Positions 1 to 9,102 of a stretch of DNA of 64,000 bases are shown here, piece after piece. The stretch's first letter is position 1. Each line of letters starts with the position of its first letter. Position numbers and translations under genes: made by a program. The DNA comes from Flavobacterium flabelliforme (GTDB taxonomy: Bacteria; Bacteroidota; Bacteroidia; Flavobacteriales; Flavobacteriaceae). The stretch lies in assembly GCF_017948675.1 (NCBI RefSeq), contig NZ_JAGFBU010000003.1:25627-89626 (forward strand), read 5' to 3'. Under the pieces are notes generated by a model. It searched no databases, had not been told where the DNA came from, and was given only the letters and a program-made list of their open reading frames with translations.

Positions 1-2300
1 GCCGTTTGACCATAAATAGCTGGTTCCACCGCTAGCTGTTAAAATCGTACTTGGAGTCGTACAATTCAAATCCAATCCATTATCAGATGCAATAGCGGCA
101 ATAGGAAGAGTGTTATCAAGCGTAGTATTAACCGAAGCAGTAGCCGAACATCCATTGGCATTTTTTACCGTTACCGAAAATGTTCCCGTAGTTGCAACTC
201 TAATAGCAGGAGTTGTTGCTCCGTTTGACCATAAATAGCTGGTTCCACCGCTAGCTGTTAAAATCGTACTTGGAGTCGTACAATTCAAATCCAATCCATT
301 ATCAGATGCAATAGCGGCAATAGGAAGAGTGTTATCAAGCGTAGTATTTACCGAAGCAGTTGCCGAACAACCATTGGCATTTTTTACCGTTACCGAAAAT
401 GTTCCGGCAGTTGCAACTGTAATAGCAGGAGTTGTTGCTCCGTTCGACCATAAATAGCTGGTTCCACCGCTAGCTGTTAAAGTCGTATTTGGAGTGGTAC
501 AATTCAAAGCCAATCCGTTACCGGACGCAATAGCGGCAATAGGAAGAGTGTTATCAAGCGTAGTATTTACTGAAGCAGTCGCTGAACATCCATTGGCATT
601 TTTTACCGTTACCGAAAATGTTCCCGCAATTGCAACAGTGATAGCAGCAGTTGTTGCTCCGTTCGACCATAAATAGCTGCTTCCACCGCTTGCTGTTAAA
701 GTCGTATTTGGAGTGTTACAACTCAAAGCCAATCCGTTATCCGATGCAATAGCGGCAATAGGAAGAGTATTATCAAGCGTAGTATTAACAGAAGCAGTCG
801 CCGAACAACCATTACTATTTTTTACCGTTACCGAAAATGTTCCGGCAGTTGCAACAGTAATAGCAGGAGTTGTTGCTCCATTTGACCATAAATAGCTGGT
901 TCCACCGCTTGCTGTTAAAGTCGTATTTGGAGTGTTACAACTCAAAGCCAATCCATTATCCGATGCAATAGTGGCAATAGGAAGAGTATTATCAAGCGTA
1001 GTATTTACCGAAGCAGTCGATGAACAACCATTAGCATTTTTTACCGTTACCGAAAATGTTCCCGCAGTTGTAACAATAATGGAAGCAGTTGTTGCTCCGT
1101 TTGACCATAAATAGCTGGTTCCACCACTTGCTGTTAAAGTCGTATTTGGAGTGGTACAACTCAAAGCCAATCCGTTATCTGATGCTATAGCGGCAATAGG
1201 AAGAGTATTATCAAGCGTAGTATTTACCGAAGCAGTCGATGAACACCCATTGGCATTTTTTATCGTTACCGAGAATGTTCCCGCAGTCGCAACAGTAACA
1301 GCAGCAGTTGTTGCTCCGTTCGACCATAAATAGCTGGTTCCACCGCTTGCTGTTAAAGTCGTATTTGGAATCGTGCAACTCAAAGCCAATCCGTTATCTG
1401 ATGATATAGCGGCAATAGGAAGAGTGTTATCAAGCGTAGTATTTACCGAAGCAGTAGCTGAACACCCATTAGCATTTTTTACCGTTACCGAAAATGTTCC
1501 TGCAGTTGTAACAGTAATAGCAGGAGTTGTTGCTCCGTTTGACCATAAATAGCTGGTTCCACCGCTTGCTGTTAAAGTCGTATTTGGAGTCGTGCAACTC
1601 AAAGCCAGTCCGTTATCCGATGCAATAGCCGCAATAGGAAGAGTGTTATCAAGCGTAATATTAACCGAAGCAGTCGCCGAACAACCATTGGCATTTTTTA
1701 CCGTTACCGAGAATGTTCCAGCAGTTGAAACCGTGATAGATGCAGTTGTTGCTCCGTTTGACCATAAATAGCTGGTTCCACCGCTAGCTGTTAAAGTCGT
1801 ATTTGGAGTGGTACAATTCAAAGCCAATCCGTTATCGGACGCAATAGCGGCAATTGGAAGCGTGTTGTCAAGCGTAGTATTTATCGAAGCAGTCGCCGAA
1901 CATCCATTGGCATTTTTTACCGTTACCGAAAATGTTCCCGCATTTGCAACCGTAATAGATGCAGTTGTTGCTCCGTTCGACCATAAATAGCTGGTTCCAC
2001 CGCTTGCTGTTAAAGTCGTATTTGGAGTCGTGCAACTCAAAGCCAGTCCGTTATCCGATGCAATAGCTGCAATAGGAAGAGTATTATCAAGCGTTGTATT
2101 AACCGAAGCAGTCGATGAACAACCATTGGCATTTTTTACCGTTACCGAGAATGTTCCCGCAGTTGCAACAGAGATAGCAGGAGTTGTTGCTCCGTTCGAC
2201 CATAAATAGCTGGTTCCACCGCTAGCTGTTAAAGTCGTATTTGGAATGGTACAGCTCAAAGCCAATCCATTATCCGATGCAATAGCGGCAATAGGTAATG
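1..2300 (-). repeat. Tandem 219-bp coding repeats (about 10.5 units)
   Basis: The anchor CATAAATAGCTG on the plus strand recurs at 11, 230, 449, 668, 887, 1106, 1325, 1544, 1763, 1982 and 2201, exactly 219 bp apart every time, with scattered substitutions but no indels. Each unit encodes one 73-residue Ig-like module of the adhesin. The array continues past the left edge, so total copy number is unknown. Last unit degenerates near 2300. Confidence 0.95.
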
Positions 2301-4302
2301 CATTTACAGAAACTACTATTGGCACTTTTGATCCTATACAGGAAGTTGTTTTTCCTTCAGCTACATAATAAGTATATTGTCCTATAGCAGTAGTTAAGGG
2401 TGTTATACTAGTTTTTGGAGTTCCAGTAAGAGAATCAAAATAATATAGAGTATAAGTTGGTGAAGTATGGCCAGCTGAAAAAGTAGCTGTCAATGGTACT
2501 GCAGGACTGTTTATGCAGTATTCAACATTGGTAACTTTAGGAGTGGAGTTAACTACATAACCAAACCATACTTTTTTATTAGGATCAATTGGAATTGGAG
2601 TAACTATTATACTACCTAAATTACAATACAAATTATATAAGATACTGTTAGAAAGATAATTTATATCTGGTACAACAGTATAATTTTGATTAACCTCTAA
2701 AGCTGTGCTTCCATTAATTTCGAAATATTTACTATTTCCCGGTATTAACTTTACGGCATTTTCTTTAGTAACAACAGTTCCAACACTATTTATAGGCTGT
2801 CCTGCATCGTTTACGGTATAATAAATAATTTCTATAGATCCTTTTCCACCGCTGACTTTAGGTACTGTAAAATTGGTTGGTGTTTCTTGATGTGCATTCG
2901 TATTACCGTTTACATCTGTATAATCAATAAATGTTTTTTCATTTGCATCATAAAGAATAGTTGGATCGGTATTCGGTGCCATTGTAACAAAATAAAACAT
3001 ATTGTCTCCCAATTCAGAAACAGTACCTATATTCCATGTGATTTTCCATTTTACGATGTTGCTATTTCCACTTGCTGGATTGTCAGGATCATTTAAAACA
3101 AAACCATTATTACTAAAATTTACACTCCCTTTAGATACCACAACATTTCCAGTAGTGATGGGCAAAACAGTATAGGTTGGTGTAACATTTGCAGATAAAA
3201 GTATAAACGTACTCATTGGGTCTGTTAAAACAGCATTAGTCGCAGCGTACGAAATATTTGATCTTATTTGAGAATAAATATTAGATATATTACTAGAATT
3301 TGCTGGAAAATAGCCTTTGTTTTGAGAACCCGTTAAGGTACTTTCTGCAGCTCCGTTTGCTGGGACTTCAAAACCAATGGTATAAATATCTGCACCATCG
3401 CTAATAATCTTTTTAGCTTCATATATGGTTGGTATACCATGATTACCTGCATTGAAGGTTTTATTTCCACAAGTTGTAGTAAATAAGGTGAAATTAAAAT
3501 TGTTTCCATCACCAACAACATTGGTATAAATACTTGATGCAACTTTTAAATAAATATTTTCATAATCACTTCTTGAAATATTAAAATTAGTTATACTGCC
3601 ACATCCTACAGTAAAAGCAGGTGGTGCTATATTAGAATTATAACTATAAGTAGGGTCACCATCTGACAATAATATCACAACTTTTTTATCAGCAGTGCTT
3701 GATTCTACCAAAAGTCTGGCCGCATAAAAACCTCCTTGAATATTTGTACCACCATTGGCAACAATTGCGTCAATGGCTGTGTTTAATGAAGAAGTGTTAT
3801 TGGTAAATACTTGATCGATTTGTGGGTTTCCTGTTGTACCTCCAGAAGCAGGATTTAATGTTACAATTGCTATTCTTATATCGGTAGAACCATTTAGTAA
3901 TTGATTAACAAATGTTTTTGCTGCCTCTTTAGCACTAGTTATTTTGGTACCGTTCATACTCCCAGAATCATCAATAACTAAAATTACATCGGTAGATTTA
4001 GGAATGTTTTTTCCTTCAACCATAAGATTAATTTTCCATTTTCCGCTTTCTACCGCTTCAGCAGTTTTTTCAATATGTACAGCACCTGGATTTGGCCATT
4101 CTAGAGAATTAGGAGATGCAAGTGATCTCAAGGCGAATGTGTCTGATTTGAGTTTTTTACTACCAATAGCTACAGGTAAAGTAAAAGGGGCTACTTGACC
4201 AATTAGTACTGGTCCACCAAGTTTGTCTGGATCTTGCTGAGCATATAAAGTACTAACAAATAAAAAAAATGTCAGTACAAAAACAGTAATTTTAGTTTTC
4301 AT
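1..4302 (-). CDS. Giant secreted repeat adhesin with vWA domain (3' part beyond window)
   Basis: The minus-strand frame from the ATG at 4302 stays open to base 1 (1434 codons), so the gene runs off the left edge. Residues 1-22 are a signal peptide ending YAQ. A von Willebrand factor A domain follows, with the MIDAS motif IDDSGS near residue 110, suggesting metal-dependent ligand or surface binding. From about residue 670 onward the protein is Ig/PKD-like repeats of 73 residues (TLTASGGTSYLWSNGATT core, two Cys per unit). Such proteins in Bacteroidota usually end in a type IX secretion sorting domain or gliding-associated C-terminal domain; that end is outside the window, so cell-surface export is inferred. 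Ligand unknown. Start chosen for the signal peptide. Confidence 0.85.
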   Translation of the reverse strand, partial: MKTKITVFVLTFFLFVSTLYAQQDPDKLGGPVLIGQVAPFTLPVAIGSKKLKSDTFALRSLASPNSLEWPNPGAVHIEKTAEAVESGKWKINLMVEGKNIPKSTDVILVIDDSGSMNGTKITSAKEAAKTFVNQLLNGSTDIRIAIVTLNPASGGTTGNPQIDQVFTNNTSSLNTAIDAIVANGGTNIQGGFYAARLLVESSTADKKVVILLSDGDPTYSYNSNIAPPAFTVGCGSITNFNISRSDYENIYLKVASSIYTNVVGDGNNFNFTLFTTTCGNKTFNAGNHGIPTIYEAKKIISDGADIYTIGFEVPANGAAESTLTGSQNKGYFPANSSNISNIYSQIRSNISYAATNAVLTDPMSTFILLSANVTPTYTVLPITTGNVVVSKGSVNFSNNGFVLNDPDNPASGNSNIVKWKITWNIGTVSELGDNMFYFVTMAPNTDPTILYDANEKTFIDYTDVNGNTNAHQETPTNFTVPKVSGGKGSIEIIYYTVNDAGQPINSVGTVVTKENAVKLIPGNSKYFEINGSTALEVNQNYTVVPDINYLSNSILYNLYCNLGSIIVTPIPIDPNKKVWFGYVVNSTPKVTNVEYCINSPAVPLTATFSAGHTSPTYTLYYFDSLTGTPKTSITPLTTAIGQYTYYVAEGKTTSCIGSKVPIVVSVNALPIAAIASDNGLALSCTIPNTTLTASGGTSYLWSNGATTPAISVATAGTFSVTVKNANGCSSTASVNTTLDNTLPIAAIASDNGLALSCTTPNTTLTASGGTSYLWSNGATTASITVANAGTFSVTVKNANGCSATASINTTLDNTLPIAAIASDNGLALNCTTPNTTLTASGGTSYLWSNGATTASITVSTAGTFSVTVKNANGCSATASVNITLDNTLPIAAIASDNGLALSCTTPNTTLTASGGTSYLWSNGATTPAITVTTAGTFSVTVKNANGCSATASVNTTLDNTLPIAAISSDNGLALSCTIPNTTLTASGGTSYLWSNGATTAAVTVATAGTFSVTIKNANGCSSTASVNTTLDNTLPIAAIASDNGLALSCTTPNTTLTASGGTSYLWSNGATTASIIVTTAGTFSVTVKNANGCSSTASVNTTLDNTLPIATIASDNGLALSCNTPNTTLTASGGTSYLWSNGATTPAITVATAGTFSVTVKNSNGCSATASVNTTLDNTLPIAAIASDNGLALSCNTPNTTLTASGGSSYLWSNGATTAAITVAIAGTFSVTVKNANGCSATASVNTTLDNTLPIAAIASGNGLALNCTTPNTTLTASGGTSYLWSNGATTPAITVATAGTFSVTVKNANGCSATASVNTTLDNTLPIAAIASDNGLDLNCTTPSTILTASGGTSYLWSNGATTPAIRVATTGTFSVTVKNANGCSATASVNTTLDNTLPIAAIASDNGLDLNCTTPSTILTASGGTSYLWSNG

Positions 4303-5575
4303 AGAGTTAATTTTTAAACTTTTAATAGGTAATTTTTTTAGGATTGTTTGTACGCTATTTTCTTTCACAAAAGTGTACAAGCATCTGAAACCAATACAAA
4401 AGAAATTTTAAAGATTTCTTAAATACAGTGTATTAGCAATCGGTTTTACTACTTGAGAAGTAATAAAACTGTCAATAAGTTGAGAAACAAAACTGTAATT
4501 TTGAACGAGGTCATTTATTTAAAAGACTGAAATTGGAATTGAATTATCTAAAGAGTAAATCATTTAACTAATTTCCTTCATTAGGTTTAGAAAAATATTT
4601 TTTTTAAATAATTCGAAATCAATTTAATCTTATTGGCTAGGTTGTGTTAGGATAATTTTTAATAAAGGAATTATTTAAATTATGCCTATTTCTTATTTTC
4701 CTAATCATAATCTTATTACTTAGTGATTGGATAGTAAAGAATATTTGAGAAAGATCATGATTAAAAACTTTTAATGTTCTATTTGTAAGAGACATTAAAT
4801 GCTGAGGTTTGAAAACTAAATACTGAAACTTTCGTTTGTTTTTATTGGAGTCTTTTTGTGGTTTTAAATACCTAGAGCTTCTAATTAATTCCATGTTCTC
4901 TATAGGAAAATAGCTTGAAAACCATTTTTCAAAGAAAATAAATAACATGAAGTAAGTAGGAATATTATTTTTTAATTGAGTAAAAGATATATTCATAATT
5001 TTATAATTTAAGGTTTTGTACTTTTTTTTAAAATAAATTGGTTTTTTAAGAAATAGTAACTAATGATTTTTATGCAAAAACATATTAAAAAGTCATTTGT
5101 AAAAATTCAATTTTGATTGCATCTTAATGACAATAAAAAAAGTAATAGTTGGTGTTGTTAATGAATTGTTGGTGGAAAACAAGTCAAATTATTTATACAA
5201 CAATAATATTTAATTAGAGTCTAATCATCTGTTTAGTAGCTAATTAATTATAAATTTATTAAAATAGATGAGTTGTTGATTTTAAAATCTACAAACAACT
5301 CAAATACTCGTTAAAAGGTTCTTTTTTTTAAGTTTTTTTATAATTTAGAAAAAAAACAGAGATTTTTAGTTTATAAATTAAGATTTATTTATATGTTTTT
5401 AACATAATGTTCTTGAATATAATATTTTATAGTCGACTTTGTCTGATTTCTTGTTATCTTTAAAATATGCATTTATAAAATTAAAAGTTAAAAGAAAATC
5501 AGTTTGTATTTATGTTTTGTAAATTGTATCTGAATATTTTAATTTTCTATTAATTGGAAATAAAATTTTATCTAT
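4303..5575. other. AT-rich spacer between adhesin and sixA operon
   Basis: About 1.27 kb, very AT-rich, holding the divergent upstream regions of the adhesin and the sixA-ppk operon. A hairpin lies at 4443-4469 (12-bp arms, one mismatch), beside two similar copies of TTGAGAA..AAAACTGT at about 4453 and 4480. One 119-codon minus-strand frame (4637-4996) is the only sizeable ORF; its composition (F, N, K, I rich, no recognisable motif) looks like random AT-rich translation. No RNA gene seen. Confidence 0.6.
4637..4996 (-). CDS. Doubtful hypothetical protein
   Basis: A 119-residue open frame starting at an ATG. I do not recognise it. It has a hydrophobic patch near residues 15-30 (YFMLFIFFEKWF) and a basic remainder with no family motif, and the residue mix is what AT-rich non-coding DNA gives. 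No neighbour is coupled to it. It could be a decayed gene or chance. Confidence 0.2.
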   Translation of the reverse strand: MNISFTQLKNNIPTYFMLFIFFEKWFSSYFPIENMELIRSSRYLKPQKDSNKNKRKFQYLVFKPQHLMSLTNRTLKVFNHDLSQIFFTIQSLSNKIMIRKIRNRHNLNNSFIKNYPNTT

Positions 5576-6061
5576 ATGAAAAACTTAATATTAGTTAGAC
5601 ATGCAAAATCAAGTTGGGAAGTTCCGATGCATGATAAAGATCGAGGTTTGACTTCTCAAGGTATAAAAGACGCTCACTTAGTTTCAAATTATATTAAGGA
5701 TTTCATTCCTAAAACATATATTATTTGGAGTAGCTCAGCAAAAAGAGCTACTAATACAGCAATGATTTTTGCTCAAAATATAGCCTATCCTGTAGAAAGT
5801 ATCATTTACAAAGACGACCTTTATACTTTTGATGATAATAAACTCGAGGAACTTATAAAATCATGTACAAATAGTTGCGAAAATGTTATTCTTTTTGGTC
5901 ATAACGGGGCAATTACAGATTTTGTTAATAAATTTGGGGATGAATTTATAGAAAATGTTCCTACATCGGGTTTTGTATATTTGAAATTTGAAACAGATAA
6001 TTGGAAAAAAATCAAAAAAGGTAAAACAAAAAAAATAATATTTCCCAAAAATCTAAGATGA
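5576..6061 (+). CDS. sixA: SixA-type phosphohistidine phosphatase (histidine phosphatase family)
   Basis: 161 residues. The N-terminal LILVRHAKSSWE carries the RH(A/G) signature with His9 as the predicted phospho-acceptor, and GHNGAI near residue 108 supplies the second conserved His. The size and single-domain layout match SixA, which removes phosphate from histidine phosphocarrier domains. The stop overlaps the ppk1 start (ATGA at 6058-6061), so the two are translationally coupled and this enzyme sits at the head of a polyphosphate operon. The actual substrate is not shown by sequence. Confidence 0.85.
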   Translation: MKNLILVRHAKSSWEVPMHDKDRGLTSQGIKDAHLVSNYIKDFIPKTYIIWSSSAKRATNTAMIFAQNIAYPVESIIYKDDLYTFDDNKLEELIKSCTNSCENVILFGHNGAITDFVNKFGDEFIENVPTSGFVYLKFETDNWKKIKKGKTKKIIFPKNLR

Positions 6062-8145
6062 ATAAAGTGTTAGAATATAAATACATTGATAGAGAAAAAA
6101 GTTGGTTAGCATTTAATGCCAGAGTACTTCAAGAAGCTGGTGATACAACGGTTCCATTATTAGAAAGATTACGTTTTTTAGGAATTTTTTCTAATAATTT
6201 AGATGAGTTTTTTAGAGTTCGTTTTGCAGCAATTAGACGTTTAAGCCTTTCGGGAATTTCAGGAGAAAAGTATTTAAGAGGAATCTCGGCTCAACAATTA
6301 GTAAAAGATATTACCGAAATTGTTATTCAGCAGCAATCAGAAAGTTTACGAATTTTGAACATTATAGAAAGCGAACTAGAAACAAAAAATATATTTATTA
6401 TAACAGAAGCTGACATTACTATTGAACAAGAAATTTTTCTTAAAGATTTTTTTATTCAAAAAGTAAGTCCTGAATTAGTAACGATTATTTTAAATGATTT
6501 AGCAGAATTTCCTGTTTTAAAGGATACTTCTGGCTATTTAGCTGTAAAATTGGTAATGAATCAAGATGCAGAGGTGCGTTATGCAGTCATCGAAATTCCT
6601 AAAGCAATTAATCGTTTTGTTGTTTTACCTTCTAATAATGAAAAACAATATATCATACTTTTAGACGATGTTATTAGACACAATCTAGAAAATATATTCA
6701 ATATTTTTGATTATCAAAGTGTTTCGGCGCACATGATAAAAATTACTAGAGATGCTCAATTGGATATCGACAGTGATTTAAGTAAAAGTATGATCGAAAA
6801 AATATCACTAAGTGTAAAAGACAGACGAATAGGGGAGCCGGTACGTTTTATTTATGATCAATTAATCGAAGAAGATACATTACAATTTTTTCTAGAAAAG
6901 ATGAAAATCGTTTCTACAGATAGTATCATACCTGGCGGAAGATATCACAATAGAAGAGATTACATGAGTTTTCCTAACCTAGGTCGATATGATTTGCTAT
7001 ATGAGACAAATGTTCCATTACCTATTCCAGGATTAAGTCTAGAGGGTAGCATATTAGAAAAAATTAGTGAAAAAGATTATTTGCTAAATGCACCTTATCA
7101 ATCTTTTTCTTATTTAACTAAGTTTTTGCGAGAAGCAGCTTTAGATCCTAAAGTGATTTCAATTAAAATCACATTGTATCGATTGGCCAAAAATTCTCAG
7201 ATTATTAGTTCTCTTATAAATGCTGCCAAAAACGGAAAAAAAGTAACGGTTCAAATAGAATTGCAAGCCAGTTTTGATGAAGCATCAAATATTTCGTATG
7301 CTGAACAAATGCAGTTGGAAGGAATTGAATTGATTTTTGGTATAAAAGGACTAAAAGTGCACAGTAAAATATGTGTAATAGAGAGAACTGAAAACGATAA
7401 AGTAAAAAGATATGGATTTGTATCGACAGGAAATTTTAATGAATCTACTGCTAAAATTTATACTGATGTTACTCTTTTTACCAGTCACCAACAAATTCTT
7501 AAAGATATTGTAAAGATATTTGATTTTTTTGATGTCAATTATAGAGTGCACCGTTACAAGCATCTAATTGTCTCACCACATTACACCAGAACGCGATTTA
7601 TAAAATTAATTGATAGAGAAATTACACATGCCTTGGCGGGAAGAAAAACTCAAATTAAATTAAAAATGAATAGCTTGTCTGATTATGAAATGATTGATAA
7701 GTTATATGAAGCTAGTAAAGCTGGAGTTAAAATTCGTTTGCAAATTAGGGGAATTTGCTCTTTAATTCCAGGGATTCCCGGTATGAGTGAAAATATTGAA
7801 GCGATAAGTATTGTAGATCATTATTTAGAACATTCGAGAGTTTATATTTTTGGTAACGCGGGACAAACTGAAGTTTATATTTCATCTGCTGATTTTATGA
7901 CACGAAACATAGATGGACGTGTCGAAGTAACTTGTCCTATTTATGATCAAGGTATAAAAAATGAACTTATAGACAATTTTGATATTGGATGGAAAGGAAA
8001 TGTAAAAGTACGTATGCATTCTCATAAGTTAGATAATAAATATAAAGCTCGAAATCATAATCCTATTTTTAGAGCTCAATTTGAGACTTATAGGTATTAT
8101 GCCAATAAACTTAATGCTGCTACGCAAAAAGAACAAATTCTATAA
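6058..8145 (+). CDS. ppk1: Polyphosphate kinase 1
   Basis: 695 residues, the usual PPK1 length. PPK1 polymerises the gamma phosphate of ATP into polyphosphate through a phosphohistidine intermediate. The N-terminal domain reads SWLAFNARVLQEA and NNLDEFFRVR. The phospholipase-D-like catalytic half contains KVHSKICVIE, whose His435 is the expected autophosphorylated residue, and GFVSTGNFNESTAKIYTD. It overlaps sixA by 4 bp and is followed 59 bp later by the exopolyphosphatase, making a synthesis/degradation operon. No defect seen. Confidence 0.96.
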   Translation: MNKVLEYKYIDREKSWLAFNARVLQEAGDTTVPLLERLRFLGIFSNNLDEFFRVRFAAIRRLSLSGISGEKYLRGISAQQLVKDITEIVIQQQSESLRILNIIESELETKNIFIITEADITIEQEIFLKDFFIQKVSPELVTIILNDLAEFPVLKDTSGYLAVKLVMNQDAEVRYAVIEIPKAINRFVVLPSNNEKQYIILLDDVIRHNLENIFNIFDYQSVSAHMIKITRDAQLDIDSDLSKSMIEKISLSVKDRRIGEPVRFIYDQLIEEDTLQFFLEKMKIVSTDSIIPGGRYHNRRDYMSFPNLGRYDLLYETNVPLPIPGLSLEGSILEKISEKDYLLNAPYQSFSYLTKFLREAALDPKVISIKITLYRLAKNSQIISSLINAAKNGKKVTVQIELQASFDEASNISYAEQMQLEGIELIFGIKGLKVHSKICVIERTENDKVKRYGFVSTGNFNESTAKIYTDVTLFTSHQQILKDIVKIFDFFDVNYRVHRYKHLIVSPHYTRTRFIKLIDREITHALAGRKTQIKLKMNSLSDYEMIDKLYEASKAGVKIRLQIRGICSLIPGIPGMSENIEAISIVDHYLEHSRVYIFGNAGQTEVYISSADFMTRNIDGRVEVTCPIYDQGIKNELIDNFDIGWKGNVKVRMHSHKLDNKYKARNHNPIFRAQFETYRYYANKLNAATQKEQIL

Positions 8146-8204
8146 CTATCTGCTAAATTGTGATGATGTATTATGGTACTAAGAAATAAACCAATTGAAA
8201 GAAC

Positions 8205-9095
8205 ATGATTAAAATAAAGAAATATGCTGCCATAGATATTGGTTCTAATGCCATGCGTTTACTAATCGTAAATATTGTGGAGCAAGAAGGTAAAGAGCCT
8301 CAATTTAACAAGAGCTCCTTAGTTCGTGTTCCTATTAGATTGGGGCAGGAAGCTTTTACCGTAGGAGAAATTTCAGAAGAGAATATCGAGAGAATGTGTG
8401 ATGCGATGAAGGCTTTTAATCTTTTGATGAAAGTTCATAAAGTAGAACGATATATGGCTTTTGCAACCTCAGCAATGCGTGAAGCTTATAATGGAAAAGA
8501 AGTTGTAGCCATCATTAAGAAAAAAGCAGATATAAAAATAGAAATTATTGATGGTAAGAAAGAAGCCGCTATTATTGCATCAACAGATTTACATCACTTA
8601 TTAAAGACGGATCAAACCTATCTTTTTGTAGATGTTGGTGGTGGTAGTACTGAGTTTACCGTATTTTCAAATGGTAAAATTATAAACTCAAGATCTTTTA
8701 AAGCAGGAACTGTTCGCTTATTAAATGACATGGTTTGCGATGTGGTTTGGGAAGAAATTGAAAAGTGGATTAAGGCTAATACACAAGATTATGAAGAAGT
8801 TACATTAATCGGTTCTGGAGGAAATATCAATAAGTTGTTCAAAATGTCGGGTAAATTACAAGCCAAACCGCTCTCCTATATTTATGTGAATTCTCAATAT
8901 GCGTTTTTAAATTCACTTTCTTACGAACAAAGGATTTCTGAATTGGGATTGAATCCTGATCGTGCCGATGTAATTATTCCAGCCACAAGAATATACCTAA
9001 ATGCGATGAAATGGAGTGGTGCAAGAAATATTTATGTGCCTAAAATTGGGCTTTCTGACGGAATTGTAAAAGCGATGTATTTCAACAAAATATAA
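8205..9095 (+). CDS. ppx: Ppx/GppA-family exopolyphosphatase
   Basis: 296 residues with the ASKHA-fold motifs of the family: AAIDIGSNAMRLLI at the N terminus and FVDVGGGSTEF around residue 143, plus a third glycine loop IGSGGNINKL. The enzyme removes terminal phosphates from polyphosphate or hydrolyses pppGpp; which one cannot be told here. It is about the length of the two-domain core, without the C-terminal HD domain of E. coli Ppx. Third gene of the sixA-ppk1-ppx run; it ends 7 bp from the convergent dnaX end. Confidence 0.92.
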   Translation: MIKIKKYAAIDIGSNAMRLLIVNIVEQEGKEPQFNKSSLVRVPIRLGQEAFTVGEISEENIERMCDAMKAFNLLMKVHKVERYMAFATSAMREAYNGKEVVAIIKKKADIKIEIIDGKKEAAIIASTDLHHLLKTDQTYLFVDVGGGSTEFTVFSNGKIINSRSFKAGTVRLLNDMVCDVVWEEIEKWIKANTQDYEEVTLIGSGGNINKLFKMSGKLQAKPLSYIYVNSQYAFLNSLSYEQRISELGLNPDRADVIIPATRIYLNAMKWSGARNIYVPKIGLSDGIVKAMYFNKI

Positions 9096-9102
9096 TTTTT
9101 TT

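Noticed and set aside
494..1990. Series of 60-residue plus-strand frames in the repeat region
   Set aside because: They recur with the 219-bp repeat and are antisense shadows of the minus-strand adhesin.
1..2300. Tandem repeats as a CRISPR array
   Set aside because: Period is 219 bp, all of it coding and in frame; no short repeat/spacer structure.
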